NCBI GenBank assembly: GCA_900556095.1
Contig: USNU01000026.1
Span: 1 to 10,730 of the forward strand
DNA: 10,730 bases
Reading direction: 5' to 3'
Source of the DNA: an uncultured Bacteroidales bacterium
GTDB taxonomy: Bacteria > Bacteroidota > Bacteroidia > Bacteroidales > Paludibacteraceae
Shown here piece after piece: positions 1-6,036 of this stretch (position 1 is its first letter; the number at the start of each line of letters is the position of its first letter). Below the pieces are notes generated by a model. The model was not told where the DNA came from. It ran no database searches and was given only the letters and a program-made list of their open reading frames with translations. A program made the translations under genes and the position numbers.

Positions 1-1419
1 TATCCATTCGCCTTCCACGGCTTGGAAGGGCATACCGACCGGCATATACGTCTTTCCGTCGCGCGACAGATAAAAACGCCCCTCTTGCGTAGCGGTCACC
101 TCTACGCGAAGCCATACCCAGTTGCTGTCAGCGGGCGCATCAAGCATAAAGCACTTGCGCCCTGCTACTATCAATCCCGCACGCTCATATTGTGCCGTCT
201 TTTTGTTGGGCGTAAAACGCACTTTGGCAGTAGCCGTAAATGTACGCTCGGCAGGTATCTTCTGCAGGAACAGATTCGGCGCAACGGATATACTGTCCGC
301 AGGATAGGAGAACAGACGCAAAAGCGACTGCGAAGCATTGCAGAACGCATACTGCGGACGATAATTGCCCGACCATTGCCAACTAAGTGAAAACGTATTG
401 CTGTCAAAATCATCACGCCAAGCCGGAGCAATACCCGACTCGGTTTGCACAGACGTTTGCTTTTCCTTCAACAGATTACATTCGCGTACGGGTTCACCAT
501 TATTACCCATTACAGGCCAGTCGTTTACCCAACACATAGGTTGCAAATGAACGATACGCCCGGCAACGCCCACATCCTGAAAATGGAAGAACCAGTCGGT
601 GAATGTACCGAGATCAGTAGGTATCGGTTCTGAGGTAACCCATGCGCCCTGATGCGGTGCGTTTATGTCGGTTAGACCTTGCTCCAATACCCGTTTGGCT
701 TCATAGGGACCATACGGTGATCGACTGCGCATTACTAATTGCCATCCCGTGGAGACGCCTCCTGCTGGGCAAAAAATATAGTAATAATTGTTGCGCTTGT
801 AGAATTTCGGTCCTTCGCAAGTTGGGTTGTCGGGGTGTCCGTCAAAGACGAGGCGGCTCTCCGTAAGCACAGAAAGCCCATCAGACGACAATTCGCAAAC
901 CGCCAGCGCACTCTTGAAACCGGCACGGCTTCCCGCAAAAGCATGAACGAGATAGACACGCCCATCATTGCCCCACAGAGGACAAGGGTCTATCAAACCT
1001 TTGCCATGCTTAACCAAGACGGCTTGTTCCCAACGACAAGGTAGTGTAGCGGTTTCCTCCGAGCGGACGCAATAGATTCCACGGTCGGGGTCACCATAAT
1101 AGATATAGAAACGCCCGTTGTGGTAGCGGATACTCGGAGCCCACACACCACCACCGTATTGCGGGGTAATCTCATCTTCCGTACCCGGCACATAGTCGGG
1201 CAGCGCCGCATCTATGAGATTCCAATGGATTAGGTCCGCAGAATGAAGTATCTGCAAACCTGGTATACAGTTGAACGATGACGAGGTCATATAGTAGCCA
1301 TTGCCTGCACGGCACACATCGGGGTCGGAGTAGTCGTAAGGCAGAATGGGGTTGGTGTATGCCCATACGCCTGCGCAGAAACACAATGCTACACACAGAG
1401 ATAAAAAACGCCATTTCAT
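1..1419 (-). CDS. Secreted glycoside hydrolase family 43 (beta-xylosidase-like), 3' end outside window
   Basis: Partial gene: 473 codons are visible from ATG at 1419 and the frame is open to base 1. Residues 1-20 form a Sec signal peptide ending VWA, with mature protein from Tyr21, so the enzyme is exported. The five-bladed propeller domain follows. The three GH43 catalytic acids are in their expected contexts: base Asp32 in YSDPDV, pKa-setting Asp144 in LIDPCPLW, and acid Glu202 in CEGPKFY. The phrases YYMTSSSFNCIPGL and GGVWAPSIRYH, together with INAPHQGAWV, resemble GH43 subfamily 12, known for beta-xylosidase and arabinofuranosidase activity on plant xylan side products. From about residue 334 (DDFDS, then WQWSGNY) a C-terminal beta-sandwich of the GH43_C2 type begins and is cut by the window edge. 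Some tens of residues are probably missing. It is the last visible gene of the 1-2812 set, starting 3 bases after the preceding stop. Family is secure; substrate is inferred. Confidence 0.93.
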   Translation of the reverse strand, partial: MKWRFLSLCVALCFCAGVWAYTNPILPYDYSDPDVCRAGNGYYMTSSSFNCIPGLQILHSADLIHWNLIDAALPDYVPGTEDEITPQYGGGVWAPSIRYHNGRFYIYYGDPDRGIYCVRSEETATLPCRWEQAVLVKHGKGLIDPCPLWGNDGRVYLVHAFAGSRAGFKSALAVCELSSDGLSVLTESRLVFDGHPDNPTCEGPKFYKRNNYYYIFCPAGGVSTGWQLVMRSRSPYGPYEAKRVLEQGLTDINAPHQGAWVTSEPIPTDLGTFTDWFFHFQDVGVAGRIVHLQPMCWVNDWPVMGNNGEPVRECNLLKEKQTSVQTESGIAPAWRDDFDSNTFSLSWQWSGNYRPQYAFCNASQSLLRLFSYPADSISVAPNLFLQKIPAERTFTATAKVRFTPNKKTAQYERAGLIVAGRKCFMLDAPADSNWVWLRVEVTATQEGRFYLSRDGKTYMPVGMPFQAVEGEWI

Positions 1420-1422
1420 GGG

Positions 1423-1824
1423 TTATCCAAAATGTACAATACGTGAGGCTTCTGTGTAAGAAGAAAATGTGGCTTCGGCATCTGCCATATAGTAGATAGC
1501 CATCTTATCACCGGTCTCGTCGTACCCCATATCTCGCAGTTCTGGCATTTGCTCAAGGAAAGCGTGTTTGGCTTCGTAGGACTCGTCGGCTACTAATCGG
1601 CAGGCAACACGCACCCAACGGCTTTCGTTGTCAAAGGCACAAATCTCCACCTGCGGGTGAGCGTCTATCTGATGGCTAACGGGTTTATAATGAGCCGTTT
1701 CGATGTAGAGTTTGCCATCATATACAGCATACGAACCAAACGGACGCACACGGGGCTGCTCCCCATCCATAGTGGCAAGATAATATGTGCCACAGGCTTT
1801 CAAAAATTCAAATACTTCTTGCAT
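1423..1824 (-). CDS. Pyridoxamine 5'-phosphate oxidase-like FMN-binding split-barrel protein
   Basis: A 133-residue protein made of one small split-barrel domain. Recognisable pieces are the N-terminal helix (MQEVFEFLKACGTYYLAT), the strand-turn phrase GEQPRVRPFG near residues 21-30, GKLYIETAHYKPVSHQI near 37-53 (the usual site of flavin phosphate contacts), and the strand PQVEICAFD. This is the general build of the short PNPOx/NimA-like family, cytosolic FMN or F420 proteins of mostly unknown substrate. It is much shorter than true PdxH and has no sign of being a B6 enzyme, so no gene symbol is given. The start ATG lies 1 base after the permease stop, and its own stop is 3 bases before the GH43 start. 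It is therefore almost certainly translated from a shared mRNA. Split-barrel proteins of the HugZ/HutZ type degrade haem, which would fit beside a FecCD permease, but HugZ proteins are larger and this link is only inference. Confidence 0.85.
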   Translation of the reverse strand: MQEVFEFLKACGTYYLATMDGEQPRVRPFGSYAVYDGKLYIETAHYKPVSHQIDAHPQVEICAFDNESRWVRVACRLVADESYEAKHAFLEQMPELRDMGYDETGDKMAIYYMADAEATFSSYTEASRIVHFG

Positions 1825-1825
1825 A

Positions 1826-2812
1826 TTATTTATTACCTTTAATAATTATCCAAATAATAATCGGGGCTCCAAAGAGGGCACTGACGGTAGAGATAGGCAA
1901 CGGGTAGGTAAAGAGCGAGCAAAGCAAGTCGCACACAAGGAGCATATCGGCTCCGATAAGAGCGGAAGCGGGCAACGTGGTGCGATGGTTCGAGGTGCGG
2001 AAAATACCTCGTGCAATATGTGGTACTGCGACACCGATGAAGGCTACAGGTCCACAGAATGCCGTGATACCACCAGCCAGCAACCCTGTCGAAAGGACAA
2101 TCAGCATGCGTGTTTGCTCAATGTGTATGCCCAATCCGCGGGCATAATCTTCGCCCATCAACAGCCCGTTAAGCGGTTTCATCAGGGCAAGACACAGCGC
2201 CATACCGACCAACCAAACAGGCATAAGCCATAGCATATCTTCCCAACCGACACTGCTTAAACTGCCAAGGGTCCAAACGATAAATAGTTTGAGTGCATCG
2301 GGATTGGCAAAATTTTGCAAAAGATTGACCAACGCACCCGCTATTGAACCTAACATCATACCTACAATGAGCAGACTGACATTGCTTTTTACTCGCCGGG
2401 CAACCAGCATCACAAGCAGCAAAACCACCGTACTGCCCACTATAGCGGCCAATACTGTAGAAAATCGCCCTGCTGCGCTCACTCCGGCAAACGTGGCACA
2501 GAGGGTGGCAAGTGCCACGCCCAGACTCGCACCGGAGGAAACACCGAGGGTGTAAGGACCAGCCAACGGATTGCGAAAAAGTGTCTGCATCATCAGTCCG
2601 GACACAGACAATGCCGCACCCGCCATAATGGCCGTTAGGGCTTTTGGAAAGCGGATATTAAACAAAATTTGCTGCTCGATGGAGAGAGTACCATCGAATC
2701 CATTCAAGCATAGCAGCGGGTTAAGCCTTATGGAGCCGCAACACAAATCTACTACCAACAGAATGATCAACAAAACGACCAATCCGACAAATATGTATGT
2801 TTGCTTACGCAT
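1826..2812 (-). CDS. FecCD-family ABC transporter permease (iron-siderophore, haem or cobalamin type)
   Basis: A 328-residue integral membrane permease, the usual length for FecCD/BtuC proteins, with about ten hydrophobic segments. A positive N-terminus (MRKQ) precedes the first membrane helix at about 6-23. Family marks are IRFPKAL (53-59), Gln76, RNPLAGPYTLG (80-90), SSGASLG, and near the C-terminus GPVAFIGVAVPHIAR with Pro264, His265 and Arg268. Such permeases work as dimers with an ATPase and a periplasmic binding protein to import iron chelates, haem or vitamin B12; the substrate cannot be read from the permease alone. An in-frame ATG exists at 2920, but I chose 2812. The protein aligns from there, the extra 36 residues do not resemble the family, and a good promoter lies inside that extension. 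Oddly, neither the binding protein nor the ATPase is adjacent: the next gene downstream is a split-barrel protein and upstream is intergenic DNA. Confidence 0.93.
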   Translation of the reverse strand: MRKQTYIFVGLVVLLIILLVVDLCCGSIRLNPLLCLNGFDGTLSIEQQILFNIRFPKALTAIMAGAALSVSGLMMQTLFRNPLAGPYTLGVSSGASLGVALATLCATFAGVSAAGRFSTVLAAIVGSTVVLLLVMLVARRVKSNVSLLIVGMMLGSIAGALVNLLQNFANPDALKLFIVWTLGSLSSVGWEDMLWLMPVWLVGMALCLALMKPLNGLLMGEDYARGLGIHIEQTRMLIVLSTGLLAGGITAFCGPVAFIGVAVPHIARGIFRTSNHRTTLPASALIGADMLLVCDLLCSLFTYPLPISTVSALFGAPIIIWIIIKGNK

Positions 2813-2834
2813 ACTAACTTTCCAAAACAGCGTA

Positions 2835-2865
2835 CAAAGGTACATATAAAATCTGACATGTGCAA
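2835..2865 (-). promoter_or_regulatory. Bacteroidota-type promoter for the permease operon
   Basis: On the minus strand a -33-like TTGC (2862-2865) is followed by exactly 19 bases and then TACCTTTG (2835-2842), a full match to the Bacteroidota -7 consensus TAnnTTTG. Transcription should begin about 5-7 bases further on, near 2829, leaving a leader of roughly 17 bases before ATG 2812. This promoter decides against the longer start at 2920. Only the third T of the usual TTTG -33 element is altered. No Shine-Dalgarno sequence is seen, as is normal in this phylum. Confidence 0.7.
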
Positions 2866-2879
2866 CGTATTCTGATTCT

Positions 2880-2973
2880 CCCAATGGATATACATACCAA
2901 ATATGCACAATAATCTGCACACTTTTTCTCGCGCTGTTCCTACCAAAGGTACAATTATTCTATCTCCATTGGG
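2880..2973. repeat. Perfect 9-base inverted repeat flanking a second -7-like element
   Basis: CCCAATGGA at 2880-2888 is the exact reverse complement of TCCATTGGG at 2965-2973; allowing one mismatch the arms extend to 12 bases. The 76 bases between the arms include TACCTTTG on the minus strand at 2944-2951, identical to the permease -7 element. No -33 match stands at 18-21 bases from this copy (the region reads GCCC), so it is not called as a promoter. The arrangement could be an operator or an mRNA stem if transcription starts further upstream. Confidence 0.45.
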
Positions 2974-2990
2974 CTTCCGTTTGCTCACAA

Positions 2991-3076
2991 ACTGACAAGC
3001 ATAGGTTAAACTTAGGTGATTCATAGGTGATTTAACTATCAATCTCGGGCGTTTACCGGCATTTCCACTTGTCAGT
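2991..3076. repeat. Nested inverted repeats with internal direct repeats (possible regulatory structure)
   Basis: Outer arms are ACTGACAAG (2991-2999) and CTTGTCAGT (3068-3076), a perfect 9-base inverted repeat 68 bases apart. Inside are a second inverted pair, GTTAAA (3005-3010) and TTTAAC (3031-3036), with ATAG/CTAT flanks that nearly extend it. Within that lie two direct copies of TAGGTGATT (3013-3021 and 3024-3032), 11 bases apart. An 11-base phase places two copies on one face of the helix, which suits a protein operator; the nested arms would also suit a folded RNA. No known riboswitch core was recognised, and no cobalamin box was found. Confidence 0.4.
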
Positions 3077-3140
3077 AGGCAGCCCATACACCTCCCGCGC
3101 CCAACACCTTATTAATGCCCCACTCTTTCCCCTATGTCTT

Positions 3141-3161
3141 CATAATTCATAATTCATAATT
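3141..3161. repeat. Tandem 7-base repeat, three copies of CATAATT
   Basis: Three perfect head-to-tail copies of CATAATT run from 3141 to 3161. They sit just upstream of the candidate rlmN promoter. From general familiarity, short AT-rich repeats of this wording are common between genes in Bacteroidales; no function is claimed. Replication slippage is the simplest origin. Confidence 0.6.
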
Positions 3162-3171
3162 AGTCCACCTC

Positions 3172-3202
3172 TTGCGCATATCAGATTTTTTTGCGACATT
3201 TG
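3172..3202 (+). promoter_or_regulatory. Candidate Bacteroidota promoter for rlmN
   Basis: TTGC at 3172-3175 is followed by exactly 19 bases and GACATTTG at 3195-3202, which matches the -7 consensus TAnnTTTG at all but the first base. The same TTGC and the same 19-base spacing occur in the divergent permease promoter. Transcription would start near 3208, giving a leader of about 64 bases before ATG 3272. Another near match, TCTGTTTG at 3206-3213, has no suitable -33 element. Confidence 0.45.
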
Positions 3203-3271
3203 CACTCTGTTTGCATTAATCATTTACGATGATTGCATACAACATTACACGCAAAAGAATATTCACACAAG

Positions 3272-4408
3272 ATGGAATCGCTTTTAGGAAAAACAGTATC
3301 AGAATTGCAAGAGATAGCGCAAAGCGTTGGTTTACAAAAGTTTACAGGCAAGCAACTTGCAGAGTGGCTGTATGTCCGCCGCGCAACTTCTTTCGATGAG
3401 ATGACCAATATCTCTGTGCGCGGACGTGAGGCATTGCAAGCCCGTTACACTATCGGCAGACATGCTCCGGTGGCACACGCCGAGTCGGAAGACGGAACAA
3501 AAAAGTATCTGTTTCAGGTAGGCGAACAATATATCGAGTCGGTGTATATTCCCGATGGCGACCGCGCTACCCTCTGTGTCTCCACGCAGATGGGCTGCAA
3601 GATGGGCTGTCGTTTTTGCATGACGGGCACATTGGGATTTCACGGGCAACTGACTGCTGCTGAGATACTTAACCAAATTCTCTATTTCCCATTAACCTCC
3701 GATAATCCCAAGCAGGTCCAATCGCAAAAAGCAGACGACAGAGTCCCGTTGACCAATATCGTGTACATGGGAGAGGGCGAACCTATGGACAATATCGACC
3801 ATGTCTTGCGTTCGCTGGAGGTGATGAGTGCAACGTGGGGGTGTGCATGGTCGCCGCACCGTATCACAGTGTCTTCGGTGGGAGTCATACCCGGACTGAA
3901 ACGGTTCCTTGATGAGAACGAATGTCATCTGGCTATCTCGTTGCACAACCCGTTTAGCATTGAGCGTCAGCAAGTTATGCCGGCAGAGAGGCTTTACCGT
4001 TTGAGCAATGTGGTGGCATTGCTCAAACAATATGATTGGGACCATCAACGCCGTGTCAGTTTTGAGTATATCTGTTGGGCGGGTGTAAACGACACCCCCA
4101 AGCACGCCAAAGAACTGCTCCGGCTCTTGCGCGGACTCAATTGCCGTATCAACCTGATTCGATTCCATCCTGGAGCAGAAGAACTTCGCAATCAAAAAGG
4201 GCAATCTTCCACTCATTCGGATGCTCCTGCTACCACTTCTGCAAGTGATACGCCATCGCCACATTTTCCTCCAAGCGACGACAAACAGATGGAATGGTTC
4301 CGCGACTACCTTACTCAAAACGGAATCACCACCACTATCCGCCGTTCTCGTGGTGAAGACATTCTCGCCGCCTGCGGAATGCTTGTCAACGCCCTGCAAA
4401 AATCCTAA
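3272..4408 (+). CDS. rlmN: Dual-specificity 23S rRNA A2503 / tRNA A37 C2-methyltransferase RlmN
   Basis: A 378-residue radical-SAM enzyme that methylates C2 of an adenine in the peptidyl-transferase centre and in certain tRNAs, aiding translational fidelity. The iron-sulphur cluster cysteines are Cys109, Cys113 and Cys116 in GCKMGCRFC. Cys102 in LCVSTQMGC and Cys368 in DILAACGML match the two mechanistic cysteines, the latter being the one that carries the transferred methyl. MGEGEP (166-171) is the SAM-contacting motif, usually MGMGEP. An in-frame TTG lies at 3233, but ATG 3272 is preferred because homology begins at MESLLGKTVSELQ. The protein looks about 30 residues longer than typical family members because of two insertions: about 142-156 (polar, Gln/Lys/Asp) before the TNIVYMG strand, and about 306-334 (Ser/Thr/Pro/Ala-rich) before the last helix. 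All catalytic residues are kept, so it should be active. It is the only plus-strand gene here and converges on prmA. Confidence 0.96.
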   Translation: MESLLGKTVSELQEIAQSVGLQKFTGKQLAEWLYVRRATSFDEMTNISVRGREALQARYTIGRHAPVAHAESEDGTKKYLFQVGEQYIESVYIPDGDRATLCVSTQMGCKMGCRFCMTGTLGFHGQLTAAEILNQILYFPLTSDNPKQVQSQKADDRVPLTNIVYMGEGEPMDNIDHVLRSLEVMSATWGCAWSPHRITVSSVGVIPGLKRFLDENECHLAISLHNPFSIERQQVMPAERLYRLSNVVALLKQYDWDHQRRVSFEYICWAGVNDTPKHAKELLRLLRGLNCRINLIRFHPGAEELRNQKGQSSTHSDAPATTSASDTPSPHFPPSDDKQMEWFRDYLTQNGITTTIRRSRGEDILAACGMLVNALQKS

Positions 4409-4502
4409 CCCACCTATCACTACAAGTCGAGAGCATTTTATTGAGAAAGACGGTGAAACTGGTAAATCCCAAAGCACCTCAATCAACGAACTATTGTGCT
4501 AT

Positions 4503-4538
4503 AAAAAACGCGAAAAGTCGATTTCACGACTTCTCGCG
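4503..4538 (-). terminator. Factor-independent terminator after prmA
   Basis: On the minus strand a 12-base stem (arms 4527-4538 and 4509-4520) closes a 6-base loop (4521-4526). The stem is complete if one G-U pair is counted, and it is followed at once by six Ts (bases 4503-4508 read as A on the plus strand). It begins about 30 bases past the prmA stop and ends the leftward dnaE-side cluster. Read on the plus strand the stem has an A-C mismatch and no immediate T run, so it serves rlmN poorly if at all. Confidence 0.8.
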
Positions 4539-4567
4539 AGGTATTGGTCTTTTTGGGGATCCTGTGT

Positions 4568-5332
4568 TTAGAGTTGATGAAACACAAGCATACACCAGTC
4601 GCCAGTGGTATGGGCGGCAGTGTGGGTTAGTCCGGCAGAGGCAGCGGCGGAGATGAGGGCGGGGCAATCATCTGCATAGAAACCACTCAACCAAAGACTA
4701 CCACCAGCGTTGAGATATTGGGCATACAAGGGCATTTGCGCAAGGAGGATGTTGCGATGGATATTTGCCATAATCAGGTCGTAATGCCCCGCGGGAGGAG
4801 TATCACCAAGACGCGATTCTATCTGCACACCATTGAGGAGGGCATTTTCCTGCGTGTTGAGAACACTCTTGTCATCTATATCCACTGCCAACACATGTGC
4901 TGCACCTTGTAGGGCGGCAAAAATCCCCAATACACCTGTGCCGCAACCATTATCAAGAACGGATTTGCCGGTGAGGTCGGTCTGCAAAAGGGCATCAATC
5001 ATCATGCTTGTCGTCTCGTGATGCCCTGCACCGAAAGCACAATGAGGTATGATTCTGACTCCTAATGGCAATTCCTCCATCGGGTGTTCCGCTTCCCACG
5101 TGGCGTTCCAATTCTCGTCGGGACAATCCTCCAAAGAAAGGAGTTGCACTCCATCTGTTACTGCAATAAGTTGCTGCAAATCAGCACGATGCGCGTCTAA
5201 TAGGTCGGTTTGGATATACGCATCCGAACCATCTAAAGTATCAAAACCGAGGTCGAAAAGCGACTGGGTAAAGACCTCCTCCTGCCACGATTCGGCAAAG
5301 GAAAATGCAAAATGTGCTACAGAGTATTTCAT
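4568..5332 (-). CDS. prmA: Ribosomal protein L11 methyltransferase PrmA
   Basis: A 254-residue SAM-dependent methyltransferase that trimethylates amino groups of ribosomal protein L11 in the cytosol. The first ~85 residues form the L11-binding ferredoxin-like domain, ending in the linker phrase ENWNATWEAEHP (73-84). The catalytic Rossmann domain starts after FGAGHHETT (100-108), normally FGTGHHETT, a PrmA hallmark. The SAM-binding glycine loop is VLDNGCGTG (125-133), the acidic residue at the end of the second strand is in AVDIDD, and ANIHRNILL is the PrmA version of the catalytic NPP-like motif. Length is slightly below the roughly 280 residues common in the phylum. It follows the nitroreductase gene by 41 bases with no promoter seen between, so it is probably cotranscribed. 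The terminator lies just downstream. The ATG at 5332 matches the expected N-terminus. Confidence 0.95.
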   Translation of the reverse strand: MKYSVAHFAFSFAESWQEEVFTQSLFDLGFDTLDGSDAYIQTDLLDAHRADLQQLIAVTDGVQLLSLEDCPDENWNATWEAEHPMEELPLGVRIIPHCAFGAGHHETTSMMIDALLQTDLTGKSVLDNGCGTGVLGIFAALQGAAHVLAVDIDDKSVLNTQENALLNGVQIESRLGDTPPAGHYDLIMANIHRNILLAQMPLYAQYLNAGGSLWLSGFYADDCPALISAAASAGLTHTAAHTTGDWCMLVFHQL

Positions 5333-5373
5333 ATCGGGACCGCTGCGTTTGAGAAATCAGACTCTCGTTGGGG

Positions 5374-5970
5374 TCAGTTCCAACCGTTGTAGTGGATGTT
5401 GGAGGTAGTGTATTTGTGCTTTACGGCAGGAGTCTCTGCAGGGTAGCCGACGGGGACAATGCACAGAGGTACAATATGTTCCGGCAAATTGAGCAGGCTT
5501 TGCAATTGTGCTACACGCTCCGCCGAAGGGTGTACTCCCGTCCAGACTGCACCCAATCCCATTGCGTGAGCAGCGAGAAGCAGGTTTTCGGTAGCCGCCG
5601 ACACATCGTTAATCCAGAACTCCGGCAGGTCAGGAATGGCCTTGGTGAGGTCGCCACATGGCACAAAAGCACAAGCGGGATTATTCTGGCAGCGGGAGTT
5701 AGGCATCTCATTTCCAATACGTTGCAAGAGCGCGGTGTCGGTAATGACGATAAATGCCCAAGGCTGTTTGTTGATAGCCGACGGGGCAGCCATTGCGCAT
5801 TGCAAGAGGGTGTCAATCTGCTGTTGCGAGATAGGTTCGCCTGTGAACTGACGCACCGATACGCGGGTGAGAATGTTGTCGATAGGAGTTTGCATAGTGG
5901 TTGTTTGTTGAGTTGGAGTGCAACTGATGAGTGCCATGCTCACGAGTGCAAAAAAGAATAGTTTTTTCAT
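5374..5970 (-). CDS. Nitroreductase-family flavoprotein with lipoprotein signal
   Basis: A 198-residue FMN-dependent nitroreductase fold (PF00881 type). Family features are TRVSVRQF (35-42, arginines that contact FMN phosphate), PSAINKQPW (63-71), the helix DVSAATENLLLAAHAMGLGAVWTG (in two parts, about 122-145, key residues Asn129, Gly138, Gly140, Trp143), and a C-terminal VPVGYP strand. Unusually, it begins with a signal peptide, MKKLFFFALVSM then ALISC, whose lipobox LISC marks Cys17 for lipidation. The residues after Cys17 (TPTQQ) lack the acidic run of the Bacteroidota surface-export signal, so the periplasmic face is the likelier location. A periplasmic flavoprotein needs exported FMN and an electron donor, neither identifiable here. 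The substrate is unknown; many relatives reduce quinones or nitro compounds. The gene starts 59 bases after the folC stop, separated only by short repeats, and probably shares its transcript. Confidence 0.88.
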   Translation of the reverse strand: MKKLFFFALVSMALISCTPTQQTTTMQTPIDNILTRVSVRQFTGEPISQQQIDTLLQCAMAAPSAINKQPWAFIVITDTALLQRIGNEMPNSRCQNNPACAFVPCGDLTKAIPDLPEFWINDVSAATENLLLAAHAMGLGAVWTGVHPSAERVAQLQSLLNLPEHIVPLCIVPVGYPAETPAVKHKYTTSNIHYNGWN

Positions 5971-5977
5971 ATATTTG

Positions 5978-6036
5978 AGATGTTAGATCGCTTTGCTGTT
6001 GGAGGTTAGACCGCCCCTGCTGTTAGAGGTCAGACA
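5978..6036. repeat. Three phased imperfect repeats spanning the folC-nitroreductase junction
   Basis: Read on the minus strand, the junction contains TCTGACCTCTAACAGCA, then TCTAACCTCCAACAGCA, then a degenerate TCTAACATCTCAAA, with starts about 23-24 bases apart. The first two copies agree at 15 of 17 positions. The first copy contains the folC stop codon TGA (6030-6032), and the third ends just before the nitroreductase ATG. No stem-loop or promoter match was seen in them. Confidence 0.6.

Larger units (their letters stand above)
2813..3271. other. 459-base divergent intergenic region between the permease operon and rlmN
   Basis: No convincing gene is present. The region holds the permease promoter, a candidate rlmN promoter, a second copy of the 10-mer TGTACCTTTG on the minus strand (2944-2953), two pairs of 9-base inverted repeats, a direct repeat pair and a 7-base tandem repeat, each listed separately. 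Short open frames run through it on the minus strand (for example 2767-3087), but they overlap the permease start out of frame and resemble no family I know. Confidence 0.7.

Noticed and set aside
2813..2920. A longer permease start at ATG 2920
   Set aside because: The 36 added residues contain the -33/-7 promoter and the inverted-repeat DNA and do not look like a FecCD N-terminus.
2767..3087. A 106-codon frame on the minus strand upstream of the permease (contains SKRKPNGDRIIVPLVGT)
   Set aside because: It overlaps the permease start out of frame by 46 bases, crosses the permease promoter, and has Cys-rich, non-globular wording. It is more likely promoter-region DNA read by chance, though its recurrence in other genomes could be searched.
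2813..3230. A cobalamin riboswitch ahead of the permease
   Set aside because: I looked for the conserved B12-box wording on the minus strand and did not find it. The repeats present do not form the expected core.
3233..3271. An upstream TTG start for rlmN
   Set aside because: The added 13 residues do not align with RlmN, and ATG 3272 begins exactly at the family's N-terminal helix.
3692..4486. A 264-codon open frame on the minus strand opposite rlmN
   Set aside because: Antisense to rlmN and unlike any recognised protein. It also overruns the rlmN end into the convergent gap, with no promoter of its own.
4441..4656. A small plus-strand gene between rlmN and prmA
   Set aside because: It runs through the terminator hairpin and into the antisense of prmA, with no family resemblance.
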